Of a stretch of DNA of 19,589 nucleotides, positions 1-7,544 are shown piece by piece. Position 1 is the stretch's first letter; every line of letters begins with the position of its first letter. This DNA is from DAINBT01 sp036732785 (GTDB taxonomy: Bacteria; Planctomycetota; Phycisphaerae; Sedimentisphaerales; SM23-30). The translations under genes were made by a program, and so were the position numbers. Where the stretch lies: positions 1 to 19,589 of the forward strand of contig CAZICK010000073.1 of the NCBI GenBank assembly GCA_964537505.1, given 5' to 3'. A model generated the notes under the pieces. The model was not told where the DNA came from. It saw only the letters and a program-made list of their open reading frames with translations, and did no database searches.

Positions 1-1
1 T

Positions 2-70
2 GAAGAAACCAGTCATTTTTTGGCATATCCATGTACAGATTCTTATGAGGAGCCTTTTTATATTTCATGA
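2..70 (+). CDS. Possible 3' end of an upstream gene
   Basis: A reading frame is open from the window edge and ends in TGA at 68-70, giving a tail that finishes in EEPFYIS. The stop overlaps the ATG of the next gene as ATGA, an arrangement typical of translationally coupled genes. The stretch is only 22 codons. A second plus frame and the minus strand are also open here, so the reading is ambiguous. No family can be assigned. The ATGA overlap is the only positive evidence. Confidence 0.27.
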   Translation, partial: EETSHFLAYPCTDSYEEPFYIS

Positions 71-1341
71 AAATCTCCTTTCATCCGGAAATATTAGCTC
101 AGCAGAAATTCGCTTGCAATTGCTGCGGACAGGGCTGCCGCAGTTTTCTGGTATCGGTTAGTCAGCGGGAACAACAGGCAATAGAGCAACTGCAGCCCTG
201 GCGGGAAAAGCTTGGAGTGACCCGGCTTTTTGTCCGCACCCGCCAGGCCAAACCGTTCGCCTTCGGATTGGCCAAACACGCCGACGGCCGTTGCGTTTTC
301 CTCGATGACGACAACCTCTGCCTCATACATAAACTCCACGGCTTAAAGGCCAAGCCTCTGGCATGTCAGTTATATCCGTTCGTATTTACTCCCTTCGGCA
401 GCGAATTGCGGGTGGGACTACGTTTCGATTGCCCGGGAATCTGTCAAAGCCGCGGTCGCAGCCTGTCAGGTTATAACAACGAACTCGGACAGCTCGCCAG
501 GCAGTTGGTCCCCGCGGGAATACAAAACGTCCCGCCGCCGCCGATCGGACCAGGCCAAAAAGTATCCGCACAGCATTTCGATGCCATCAACGAGTCACTG
601 CTCAAAATCGTAACCAGCGATGCGATGCCATTGGTTAAGCGGTTGCATTGGCTGCTGCTGTTTGTCGAACATCTGGCAAAGATTAAATGGCGAAATGTCT
701 CGGACGATGATTTACCGGAATTGCTGGCCATGTTCCGGGGCGGATTGCTCGCCGAGGTGCAGCGAAGCGACCGCCACACTCGCACGACAACCGGCAAACC
801 CAGAAAACTACTGGGCCATATCTTTTTTCTGTTAAGTCACCCGCCGACGATTATTGCCGCTCAGCGGAAAAGACTGATCCGGTGTCTGCGGGAACGATTG
901 AAATCACTGGCAACGATCAAACAGTTGGGCCGGACCAACGGGCCGCTGCCTAAACTCCAGCCGAACTGGCCACAGTGCGACATGGCGGACATGGAAAAAA
1001 GTTTCGGTCCCTGGCCCGCCGACGTCGAGGCCATGCTTACACGCTATCTGATTTGCCGCATAGGCGGTATGGGATATTGCGGACCGAACTTTTACAATTA
1101 CAGTATGGTCGAAGGCATACGCAGCCTTTTATTGGCTATGGTAACTATCGGCTGGCTGATGAGGATCGAGGCGATCGGCGCCGGCCGTGATAATATCGAA
1201 CTGTCGGACGCTCATAACGCGGTAATGACAATCGACGGCAACCTTGGCTACGCACCTGCCCTGGGCACCGGCCCCGCCCGCCTGCGACTGCGTTACCTCA
1301 CCGATCACCTGGACAATTTCATCGACTGCTACTGCACATAA
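67..1341 (+). CDS. YkgJ-family cysteine-cluster protein with long C-terminal extension
   Basis: The protein has 424 residues and no signal peptide, so it is probably cytoplasmic. The N-terminus carries a cysteine cluster (C17, C19, C20, C24 in FACNCCGQGC). It continues with GRCVFLDDDNLCLIH, then KPLACQLYPFVF and FDCPGIC. This layout is that of the YkgJ/PF03692 putative zinc- or iron-chelating domain, which is also found at the N-terminus of FliB-type flagellin lysine methylases. Residues from about 180 to 424 are mostly helical-looking and match nothing I recognise. They include RYLICRIGGMGYCG near residue 330 and a hydrophobic stretch after it, loosely like the C-terminal half of FliB. The biochemical role is unknown. 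The ATG lies 14 bases after GAGGAG (47-52), which is long spacing, and overlaps a possible upstream stop. The cysteine motif begins so early that a later start is unlikely. Confidence 0.78.
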   Translation: MKISFHPEILAQQKFACNCCGQGCRSFLVSVSQREQQAIEQLQPWREKLGVTRLFVRTRQAKPFAFGLAKHADGRCVFLDDDNLCLIHKLHGLKAKPLACQLYPFVFTPFGSELRVGLRFDCPGICQSRGRSLSGYNNELGQLARQLVPAGIQNVPPPPIGPGQKVSAQHFDAINESLLKIVTSDAMPLVKRLHWLLLFVEHLAKIKWRNVSDDDLPELLAMFRGGLLAEVQRSDRHTRTTTGKPRKLLGHIFFLLSHPPTIIAAQRKRLIRCLRERLKSLATIKQLGRTNGPLPKLQPNWPQCDMADMEKSFGPWPADVEAMLTRYLICRIGGMGYCGPNFYNYSMVEGIRSLLLAMVTIGWLMRIEAIGAGRDNIELSDAHNAVMTIDGNLGYAPALGTGPARLRLRYLTDHLDNFIDCYCT

Positions 1342-1465
1342 AATCGCACAATATAGTACATATACTGCAGTGGCGTAGCGGACCAATCGCACCGAATTTC
1401 AACAGAAACTGACTTCGCAGCGATACTCGGGTGCGTTTCACATTTGGCAAACAATATTTTTTTGC

Positions 1466-1494
1466 TTGTCAATAGTCGGCCACTGTGGTAAAAC
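1466..1494 (+). promoter_or_regulatory. Candidate sigma70 promoter for the yifB-like gene
   Basis: TTGTCA (1466-1471) and TAAAAC (1489-1494) are separated by 17 bases. The -35 box matches the consensus at 5 of 6 positions and the -10 box at 4 of 6. Transcription would start near 1501, leaving a leader of about 88 bases before the ATG at 1589. The rest of the 247-base gap upstream of the gene holds no other recognisable feature. Confidence 0.4.
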
Positions 1495-1588
1495 CCCATG
1501 CGGAATCGCAAAACGTTCGGGCTGTGTCGAGGGTTTACGAGGCCGTTGCGGTTTCAAACGCGAGTATTTTTTTAGAAAGGTTATATTT

Positions 1589-3118
1589 ATGTTGGCTAGA
1601 ATATACAGTGGAGCGATAGTCGGTATTGACGCGGTACTGTGCGAGGTGGAAATCGACATCGGAAAGGGTGGTTTCGAACGCAGTACCATTGTCGGACTGC
1701 CGGATACCGGCGTTAAAGAAAGTATAGATCGTGTCAGAAGTGCCGTGACCAACTGCGGTTATCCTTATCCGAAAACGGCCAGCATCATCAACCTGGCGCC
1801 GGCGGACATCAAAAAAGAAGGGCCAAGCTTCGACCTGCCTATTGCTCTGGGGATACTTTTCGGGCAGGGCGTCGTGCAAAGTGACATTATACAAGAGACT
1901 GTTTTTTTAGGCGAATTGGCACTTGACGGGCGGGTGCGGCCGGTCAGAGGAACGCTGGCAACGGCGATTATGGCACGCAATATGGGCTTCAAAACCATTG
2001 TCGTCCCGACCGACAATGCCAAAGAGGCGGCGGTCGTGCAGGACCTGACCGTCATCCCGGTAACCTCGCTGACCGAAGCACTCGGCTATCTCAACGGGCA
2101 ACTGCCCTTGGAACCTACCTGCGTCGATATTGATTCGGTCTTCGCCGAGGCTTCAAAATACGATCTGGATTTCTCTGATGTAAAAGGCCAGGAAAGCGCC
2201 AAACGGGCTTTAACCGTCGCGGCGGCCGGCAACCACAATATCCTCATGATCGGACCGCCGGGCACCGGCAAGACCATGCTGACCAAAAGACTGCCGACCA
2301 TACTGACACCGCTGTCCCTGGAAGAATCGCTGGAGACCACCAGGGTCCATTCAGCTATGGGACTGCTCAAAAGGAATGAGTCTATATTGGCAAAGCGTCC
2401 GGTTCGCGCTCCGCACCATTCAGCCAGCGCCGCTGCCCTGGTTGGAGGCGGCAGCATCCCCAAACCGGGCGAACTGTCACTGGCCCATAATGGATTGCTG
2501 TTTCTCGATGAGTTTCCCGAATTCAAACGAAGCGTACTGGAAACGATTCGCCAACCACTGGAGGACGGGTGCGTAACTATATCCCGGGCTGCTGGCAGGG
2601 TCACCTTCCCCGCCAATATTATGCTTGTTGCAGCCATGAATCCATGCCCATGCGGATACCTGACCGACCCAAAACGCAGATGCAAATGCACACCTAACCA
2701 GGTCGAACGATACCTGGCACGAATTTCCGGACCACTGCTGGACCGCATTGACATCCACATCGAAGTTCCGACTGTTCCGTTTCGGGACCTGTCCAGCGAT
2801 CGCGACGGTACCGACTCATACGAGATGAGACAGATGGTAATTCGGGCACGGGAGCATCAGAAAAACCGTTTTGCCAATCTTGACATCCTCACCAACGTAC
2901 AGATGAACAGTCGCCAGGTCCGCCAAATCTGCAAATTGGATGAGGATTGTCAGAACATGATCAAACAGGCGGTTTATGAACTCGGACTCAGCGCACGCGC
3001 TCACGACAAAATCCTCAAAATCTCCCGTACCATTGCCGACCTCGAAGACAGCGATAGCATTCGATCCCACCACGTCGCCGAGGCCATTCAATACCGTCGT
3101 CTGGACCGTAATCTCTAA
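1589..3118 (+). CDS. YifB/ComM-family Mg-chelatase-like AAA+ ATPase
   Basis: The protein has 509 residues, the normal length for YifB/ComM. ComM is a hexameric helicase that promotes branch migration during natural transformation; the role in non-competent bacteria is less clear. Domains in order: an N-terminal ChlI-like domain (about 1-170, with IVGLPDTGVKES), then an AAA+ core with Walker A GPPGTGKT (222-229) and Walker B LLFLDEFPEF (303-312). A cysteine motif NPCPCGY (351-357) and RCKC follow, then the C-terminal Mg-chelatase domain with LDRIDIHIEVP. The ATG at 1589 is chosen because AGAAAGG lies 8 bases upstream and because the protein then begins MLARIYSGAIVGID, as family members do. A longer frame from a TTG at 1466 would start inside the candidate -35 box. 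The gene converges with the sulfatase maturase gene, 54 bases away. Confidence 0.95.
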   Translation: MLARIYSGAIVGIDAVLCEVEIDIGKGGFERSTIVGLPDTGVKESIDRVRSAVTNCGYPYPKTASIINLAPADIKKEGPSFDLPIALGILFGQGVVQSDIIQETVFLGELALDGRVRPVRGTLATAIMARNMGFKTIVVPTDNAKEAAVVQDLTVIPVTSLTEALGYLNGQLPLEPTCVDIDSVFAEASKYDLDFSDVKGQESAKRALTVAAAGNHNILMIGPPGTGKTMLTKRLPTILTPLSLEESLETTRVHSAMGLLKRNESILAKRPVRAPHHSASAAALVGGGSIPKPGELSLAHNGLLFLDEFPEFKRSVLETIRQPLEDGCVTISRAAGRVTFPANIMLVAAMNPCPCGYLTDPKRRCKCTPNQVERYLARISGPLLDRIDIHIEVPTVPFRDLSSDRDGTDSYEMRQMVIRAREHQKNRFANLDILTNVQMNSRQVRQICKLDEDCQNMIKQAVYELGLSARAHDKILKISRTIADLEDSDSIRSHHVAEAIQYRRLDRNL

Positions 3119-3141
3119 CGCAGGGAGCCTGTTATGCGTTA
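3116..3141. terminator. Inverted repeat between convergent genes
   Basis: TAACGCA (3116-3122) and TGCGTTA (3135-3141) form a perfect 7-base inverted repeat with a 12-base loop. It begins at the yifB-like stop codon and sits in the 54-base gap before the convergent maturase gene ends. It could act in both directions, but there is no T-tract, so a terminator role is only inferred from position. Confidence 0.27.
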
Positions 3142-3172
3142 CGTGGCATGTTTCCTCATCTCTATGTCTGGA

Positions 3173-4546
3173 TTATGCGATTTGTGAAGCTCCGCAGCAT
3201 TTTTTATATTTCCTGCCGCTGCCGCACGGACAGGGGGCGTTGAGTTTTATGCCTTGTCCAGCCGACGGCCTGGAAGCGTCTTTGTTGACAATCTTCATAA
3301 CATTATCAGCGGTTCGGCCCGCGCGAAGTTCTCTGGCCATCAGCTTCATCCACGGATCAATATGTTTGAGGTATTTGTACAGCCCACGGCAAAGATAGTT
3401 CAGACCAGGCTCACCGTCTGGAGTAAGTATGAATCTGTTTTTGGGACATTCACCGTTGCAGGCAAAACGAACATCGCATTTACGACAATATTCCGGCAGG
3501 GTATCCGTCTTATCATGGCCGAACTTGACCTGTCGATCTCCGTAAACCATCTCTGTCAGCGAGTCGGTCGCTATGTTGCCAAGTCTGTATTCGGGATAAA
3601 CATAATGGTCGCAGGCATAAAGACCACCGTCATGTTCCATTGCCAAAGCTGTGCCGCAGACCTCGGCAAAGTTACAGGATGATGACCCCAGCCCCATCCA
3701 CAATCCAAGAGCGGTGTCGAACATAGGCACAAATATCTTACCGACGTCATGCCTGAGCCACTCGTCGAATATCGCACACATAAAGTTGCCGTAATCATCG
3801 GGATCGACCGTCCAGTCAGTGACCACCGAGTCCGGCTGACCGGGCCGCGCCGCTGTGGTATCTATTCCGGGCTGTTTTTGCTGATCCCAATATTGGGGCG
3901 CTACCTGGGCAAAATCTTTAGGCTCGACGCAGGCAATATACTGTTGATATTGAGAACCAAGCTCGTCACGCAGAAATTTGTAAACTTCCAAAGGCTTCTG
4001 ACCGTTCATTCGATTGACTACCGTAAGGGTATTGAACTCCACGTTATGTTTTTTCATCAGCTCGGCCCCGGCTATAACGCTCTCGAACGTGGAGTTTTGC
4101 TTTGTGTCCATTCGGTAATAGTCGTGCAGCTCTCGCGGACCATCGATGCTCAGACCCACCAGGAATTTGTTATCTCGCAAAAACTCGCACCATTGATCGT
4201 CAAGCAGCGTACCGTTCGTCTGAAGATCGTTGGAAATTTGCTTGTCGGGAGGGCAATATTTCTTCTGGAGTTCGGTCACTTTGCGGAAAAAATCCAAACC
4301 CATCAGGATAGGCTCTCCACCCTGCCATGAAAAATTCACTACCGATGTGCCCTGGGCAGCTATATCCTGTTTTATGAACTTCTCGATCAGCTCTTCGGAA
4401 ATACGAAAACTCTCTTGTTTCTTAAAAAAATCTTTTTTACTGAGGTAATAGCAATAGGTGCAGTGCAGATTACAGATCGGGCCGGTCGGCTTGACCATTA
4501 CATGAAAAAAAGGAGATGTCTTTCTTCTTACGTCGGGTTTTTCCAT
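3173..4546 (-). CDS. Anaerobic sulfatase-maturating radical SAM enzyme with SEC-C tail
   Basis: The protein has 457 residues. This family oxidises an active-site Cys or Ser of type I sulfatases to formylglycine without oxygen, using S-adenosylmethionine and iron-sulfur clusters in the cytoplasm. The radical-SAM motif is C25-x3-C29-x2-C32 (ICNLHCTYC). The SPASM region keeps the cysteine spacing of the Clostridium perfringens enzyme: CNFAEVC, then YACDHY (with Asp where the proposed catalytic Asp277 sits), YCRKC, FACNGEC and YLC. An extra tail CPCGSGRKYKKCC (439-451) is a SEC-C zinc-binding motif. The ATG at 4546 is preferred over an upstream TTG (4564) because AGAGG lies 9 bases before it. It starts 53 bases after the helicase gene and is probably co-transcribed. 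No sulfatase gene is present in the window, so its substrate must be encoded elsewhere. Confidence 0.92.
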   Translation of the reverse strand: MEKPDVRRKTSPFFHVMVKPTGPICNLHCTYCYYLSKKDFFKKQESFRISEELIEKFIKQDIAAQGTSVVNFSWQGGEPILMGLDFFRKVTELQKKYCPPDKQISNDLQTNGTLLDDQWCEFLRDNKFLVGLSIDGPRELHDYYRMDTKQNSTFESVIAGAELMKKHNVEFNTLTVVNRMNGQKPLEVYKFLRDELGSQYQQYIACVEPKDFAQVAPQYWDQQKQPGIDTTAARPGQPDSVVTDWTVDPDDYGNFMCAIFDEWLRHDVGKIFVPMFDTALGLWMGLGSSSCNFAEVCGTALAMEHDGGLYACDHYVYPEYRLGNIATDSLTEMVYGDRQVKFGHDKTDTLPEYCRKCDVRFACNGECPKNRFILTPDGEPGLNYLCRGLYKYLKHIDPWMKLMARELRAGRTADNVMKIVNKDASRPSAGQGIKLNAPCPCGSGRKYKKCCGASQIA

Positions 4547-4599
4547 CAAAATAAGCCTCTGCAAAAGTCAGATCGATACCTGATCACATTCATATTAAG

Positions 4600-6783
4600 T
4601 TAATAATCGGCGGGATCGATTCGTTCGAGCTTGGCATATTTGAGTACCAGGGTTTTGCGAGTACCGCTCCCGAACAATATAACAGCCCGGGCGTTGGTGC
4701 TGCTGGGAAGGATACGCTCGATACGACCGACGCCCAGCGATGGATGGCGAACCAGTTGGCCATACGCAAAACCTATCGTCTGGTCCACAACCTCATCGTA
4801 AACAGGCTCATCATACTCATAATCGTCGCCGCTCGTACCGGCAAATTCGCCCGACTCGAAGATGCGAGGAACAAGGCTCAGAAGGTTACGCAAAAATCTG
4901 GAGACAATAGCGGCTTTGACTGATCCCTGTACTGTGCGATCATGAGCGTAACTTAAGGTGAGCCGGTCCTTGGCACGCGTCATGCCTACAAAAAGCAATC
5001 GACGCTCCTCTTCGATCTCTTTGTCTCTGTTAATAATGTCAGGACTGTTTGTGCTGCGGATGTGAGGAATCAGACCGTCCTCAAGACCGACGATCAGCAC
5101 GGCTGGGAACTCCAACCCCTTGGCAGTATGTAAAGTCATCAGCGAAACAGCTCCGGACTGCTCATCGTAAGAATCGGAATCGCTCATAAGAGCGATCTGC
5201 TGCAAATAGTCGGCAAGGCTGGGAGCCTCGGATTCGCTATCGTACATAACCGCGGAGTTGATCAGTTCATTGACGTTGTTTTTCGCATCGTCGGTTTCGG
5301 TGGCAATGTGAGCATCGGCCAAACCGCTCTGCTCGTATGTCAGTTTCATGATCCGGGTAACGGGACCGGCCGAATGAGCCTTCAGGCCGGTGATTATCTC
5401 CGTGAATTTCTTGACCTTCGCTTTGGCGGCGGAACCCAGCGAACCAATCTGATCGACCCCCGCCAGAACCTGCCATATATTCATACCGGTTGACTGACTA
5501 TAATCAAATAGACGATTGACGGTCGTCGGACCGATACCGCGGACCGGCTGATTGATAATTCGCTTGAGAGCAACCTGATCGGACGGGTTAACCAATAGCT
5601 TCAAATAAGCGAGCATGTTCTTGATTTCACGTCGCTGAAAAAATTCGAGTCCGCGGACAATCTGGTATGGAATACCCGCGTTGCGCAGCGCACCCTCCAG
5701 AACACGCGACATGGAATTGACGCGATAAAAAACAGCCATATCGCGATATTCCAGGCCTTCATCGCGAAGCCGACCGGCCCATTGCGCCATTGCCTGGGCC
5801 TCTTCATACTCATTTCTACAGGCAATCAGTTCACAGGCACACCCGGAAGGCTTGGAAGTGAAAAGCTGTTTCTTCCTGCGATATTGATTGCTGACGATGA
5901 CCTGATCGGCAAGGTCGAGAACCTCAGGGGTGCTGCGGAAATTCTCCTCCAGCCGAACTACGCGGGTCTGGGGATAGTCTTCTTCAAAAGCAAGTATATT
6001 GCCAATATCCGCGCCACGCCAACCGTAAATGGACTGATCGGGATCGCCGGTCACGAATAAGTTGGAATGCCTCAGGGTAAGACCGCGGGCAATCTGGTAC
6101 TGACAGTGATTCGTATCCTGATACTCGTCCACCAGAAGATAATGATAGCGATCGTTGAGTTGATCGCGAACCTGCTGTTGGTCACGTAACAACAAAGCCA
6201 GTTTCATAAGCAGATCGTCAAAATCGACAGCCGCGTTGGCGACCAAAATGTCCTGGTAAGCACGGTATATGCGGCCGGTCAGCCCGGCCGAAAAACCATA
6301 ATTATCGCTGGTAATTTCTTCAGGAGTTTGAATCCTGTTTTTGTACCCGCTTATGCGGTCGAGCATCCGGGCTGGCGGAAAATTCTGACTATCCAGTTCG
6401 CACAGTTTCAGAGCCTCTCCCATAGCTGCCTTCTGATCGGCCATATCGTAAATGCTGAAATCGACAGGCAAACCAGCCCAATCGGCGAATTCCCGTAGCA
6501 ACCGCGCCGCCAAAGAGTGAAAGGTACACAAAGTACTACCACGCGGTAACTGCAATGAATGCAGACGACCACGCATTTCCGTAGCGGCCTTGTTGGTGAA
6601 CGTGATCGCCAATATATTGGCGGGATTGACGCCCTGAGTGATCAAATAAGCGATACGATAAGTGATAACGCGGGTCTTGCCGCTGCCGGGACCGGCTAAA
6701 ACCAGCATCGGACCGTCTATGTGAGTTACCGCTTCGCGTTGAGCCGATGTCAGGGACGCTAGTAGATCATGCTCCAGAATCAT
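4600..6783 (-). CDS. pcrA: PcrA/UvrD-family superfamily 1 DNA helicase
   Basis: The protein has 727 residues and is an ATP-dependent 3'-to-5' DNA helicase used in excision repair and in clearing recombination or replication obstacles. All superfamily 1A motifs are visible. They are the Q-motif LTSAQREAV (11-19), Walker A AGPGSGKT (30-37), motif II VDEYQDTN (218-225), motif III VTGDPDQSIYGWRGADI (244-260) and RLEENFRST (277-285). Motif V is SLMTLHTAKGLEFP (547-560) and motif VI is ERRLLFVGMTRAKDRL (593-608). The C-terminus (YGQLVRHPSLGVGRI and following) is the Tudor-like module of PcrA that contacts RNA polymerase. The ATG at 6783 has GAGAGGG just upstream. A promoter and a palindrome lie in the 212-base gap before it. 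The symbol could equally be uvrD. Confidence 0.95.
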   Translation of the reverse strand: MILEHDLLASLTSAQREAVTHIDGPMLVLAGPGSGKTRVITYRIAYLITQGVNPANILAITFTNKAATEMRGRLHSLQLPRGSTLCTFHSLAARLLREFADWAGLPVDFSIYDMADQKAAMGEALKLCELDSQNFPPARMLDRISGYKNRIQTPEEITSDNYGFSAGLTGRIYRAYQDILVANAAVDFDDLLMKLALLLRDQQQVRDQLNDRYHYLLVDEYQDTNHCQYQIARGLTLRHSNLFVTGDPDQSIYGWRGADIGNILAFEEDYPQTRVVRLEENFRSTPEVLDLADQVIVSNQYRRKKQLFTSKPSGCACELIACRNEYEEAQAMAQWAGRLRDEGLEYRDMAVFYRVNSMSRVLEGALRNAGIPYQIVRGLEFFQRREIKNMLAYLKLLVNPSDQVALKRIINQPVRGIGPTTVNRLFDYSQSTGMNIWQVLAGVDQIGSLGSAAKAKVKKFTEIITGLKAHSAGPVTRIMKLTYEQSGLADAHIATETDDAKNNVNELINSAVMYDSESEAPSLADYLQQIALMSDSDSYDEQSGAVSLMTLHTAKGLEFPAVLIVGLEDGLIPHIRSTNSPDIINRDKEIEEERRLLFVGMTRAKDRLTLSYAHDRTVQGSVKAAIVSRFLRNLLSLVPRIFESGEFAGTSGDDYEYDEPVYDEVVDQTIGFAYGQLVRHPSLGVGRIERILPSSTNARAVILFGSGTRKTLVLKYAKLERIDPADY

Positions 6784-6834
6784 TTTCCCTCTCGTGTCAG
6801 CCGATCCGCCGGTCGGACCGTAAGTACGTTACTC

Positions 6835-6860
6835 ATTGTTTGGTCATACAGACAAACAAT
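6835..6860 (-). promoter_or_regulatory. Perfect palindrome over the predicted helicase transcription start
   Basis: ATTGTTTG (6835-6842) and CAAACAAT (6853-6860) form a perfect 8-base inverted repeat with a 10-base spacer. It begins two bases downstream of the candidate -10 box and covers the expected start near 6856. There is no T-tract, so it fits a repressor operator or a hairpin at the 5' end of the transcript better than a terminator. It does not match the E. coli CTGT-N8-ACAG LexA box or the Gram-positive GAAC-N4-GTTC box. Confidence 0.4.
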
Positions 6861-6862
6861 CT

Positions 6863-6891
6863 CTTATATCAGAAAAACGCATCCGGTTCAA
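6863..6891 (-). promoter_or_regulatory. Candidate sigma70 promoter for the helicase gene
   Basis: On the minus strand TTGAAC (6891-6886) and TATAAG (6868-6863) are separated by exactly 17 bases. The -10 box matches at 5 of 6 positions and the -35 at 4 of 6. The leader to the ATG at 6783 would be about 73 bases. This promoter would serve the helicase and probably the maturase gene after it. Confidence 0.55.
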
Positions 6892-6995
6892 GCAAAGAAA
6901 AAACTAATGGCATCAGTGCATAAGTGGGATATGGAATAATCGGGATAAAGGCTCTCGGTCGCCTCTGGAGTTGGCTTTTCGCAGGCGATTACCGA

Positions 6996-7544
6996 TTACT
7001 TCTTCATGGTAAACAGCGATTGCGTTTTGATGATGGTGCTCTGCTCGGGAAAAGCGTGGAAAGTATGAAGATGAAGCTCGTTGTGATGAGCTTCGTAATC
7101 GATCAGGCTGAAGGGAACCAGATCGGTTCTGGTCCATTGAGGATACGGCACAAAAATGCCGCGCTTCTTGGACATCTTTACCAGATCACCATGCGTCTGA
7201 CGATAAAGATTGACGCTCATAGGCTCAACCTGAAAGTTCATCATGTAACCGAGCCCCTTGGACCATCGGCAGGCATGCGACTTCTCGCCGCGAAAAGGAA
7301 ACCGCTCAATCAGCCCACGGGTAGGAAGCATCTGGTTCGGATTGCATATCACTTCCGTAAGGCAATCGGTCTTGTGAAAAACGCTGACAACATGAGAACA
7401 ACCGGTAACCCAAATGATTACTTCATAGTCGCCCTGGAAAAACTGTCGGCTGCGATAAATATTGAACAATTCCGGATGTAATGATCTTTGATACAAATTA
7501 AATTTGAATTCACTTAACAACTCGGTGATCTGTGGCGTTTCCAT
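6996..7544 (-). CDS. DUF2617-like protein of unknown function
   Basis: The protein has 182 residues, no signal peptide and no membrane segment. Its C-terminal third contains ELHLHTFHAFPEQSTIIKTQS, and an earlier strand reads YEVIIWVTGCSHVVSV. These resemble, from memory, the LxLRLLGASHQVLL and WRTWHAYPQ segments of DUF2617 proteins from actinobacteria. The match is recalled rather than computed, and no activity is known for that family. The ATG at 7544 is chosen because AGGGAGAAG lies directly upstream and METPQITELL is a sensible N-terminus; a TTG at 7589 lacks that support. A strong promoter lies 130 bases upstream. The plus strand also shows a long frame here, but it lacks a ribosome binding site and protein-like composition. 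The gap to the helicase start is 212 bases, and the helicase has its own promoter. Confidence 0.7.
   Translation of the reverse strand: METPQITELLSEFKFNLYQRSLHPELFNIYRSRQFFQGDYEVIIWVTGCSHVVSVFHKTDCLTEVICNPNQMLPTRGLIERFPFRGEKSHACRWSKGLGYMMNFQVEPMSVNLYRQTHGDLVKMSKKRGIFVPYPQWTRTDLVPFSLIDYEAHHNELHLHTFHAFPEQSTIIKTQSLFTMKK

Noticed and set aside
1466..1588. N-terminal extension of the yifB-like frame from a TTG
   Set aside because: It lacks a ribosome binding site, begins inside a candidate -35 box, and the ATG at 1589 with AGAAAGG gives the family's normal N-terminus.
2086..2760. 224-codon open frame on the minus strand
   Set aside because: It lies wholly inside the AAA+ core of the yifB-like gene and has no protein-family features; it is a shadow frame.
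3749..4330. 193-codon open frame on the plus strand
   Set aside because: It is antisense to the sulfatase maturase, whose cysteine motifs are intact.
6924..7481. 185-codon open frame on the plus strand
   Set aside because: The minus-strand frame here has a good ribosome binding site, a strong promoter and resemblance to a known domain family; the plus frame has none of these.
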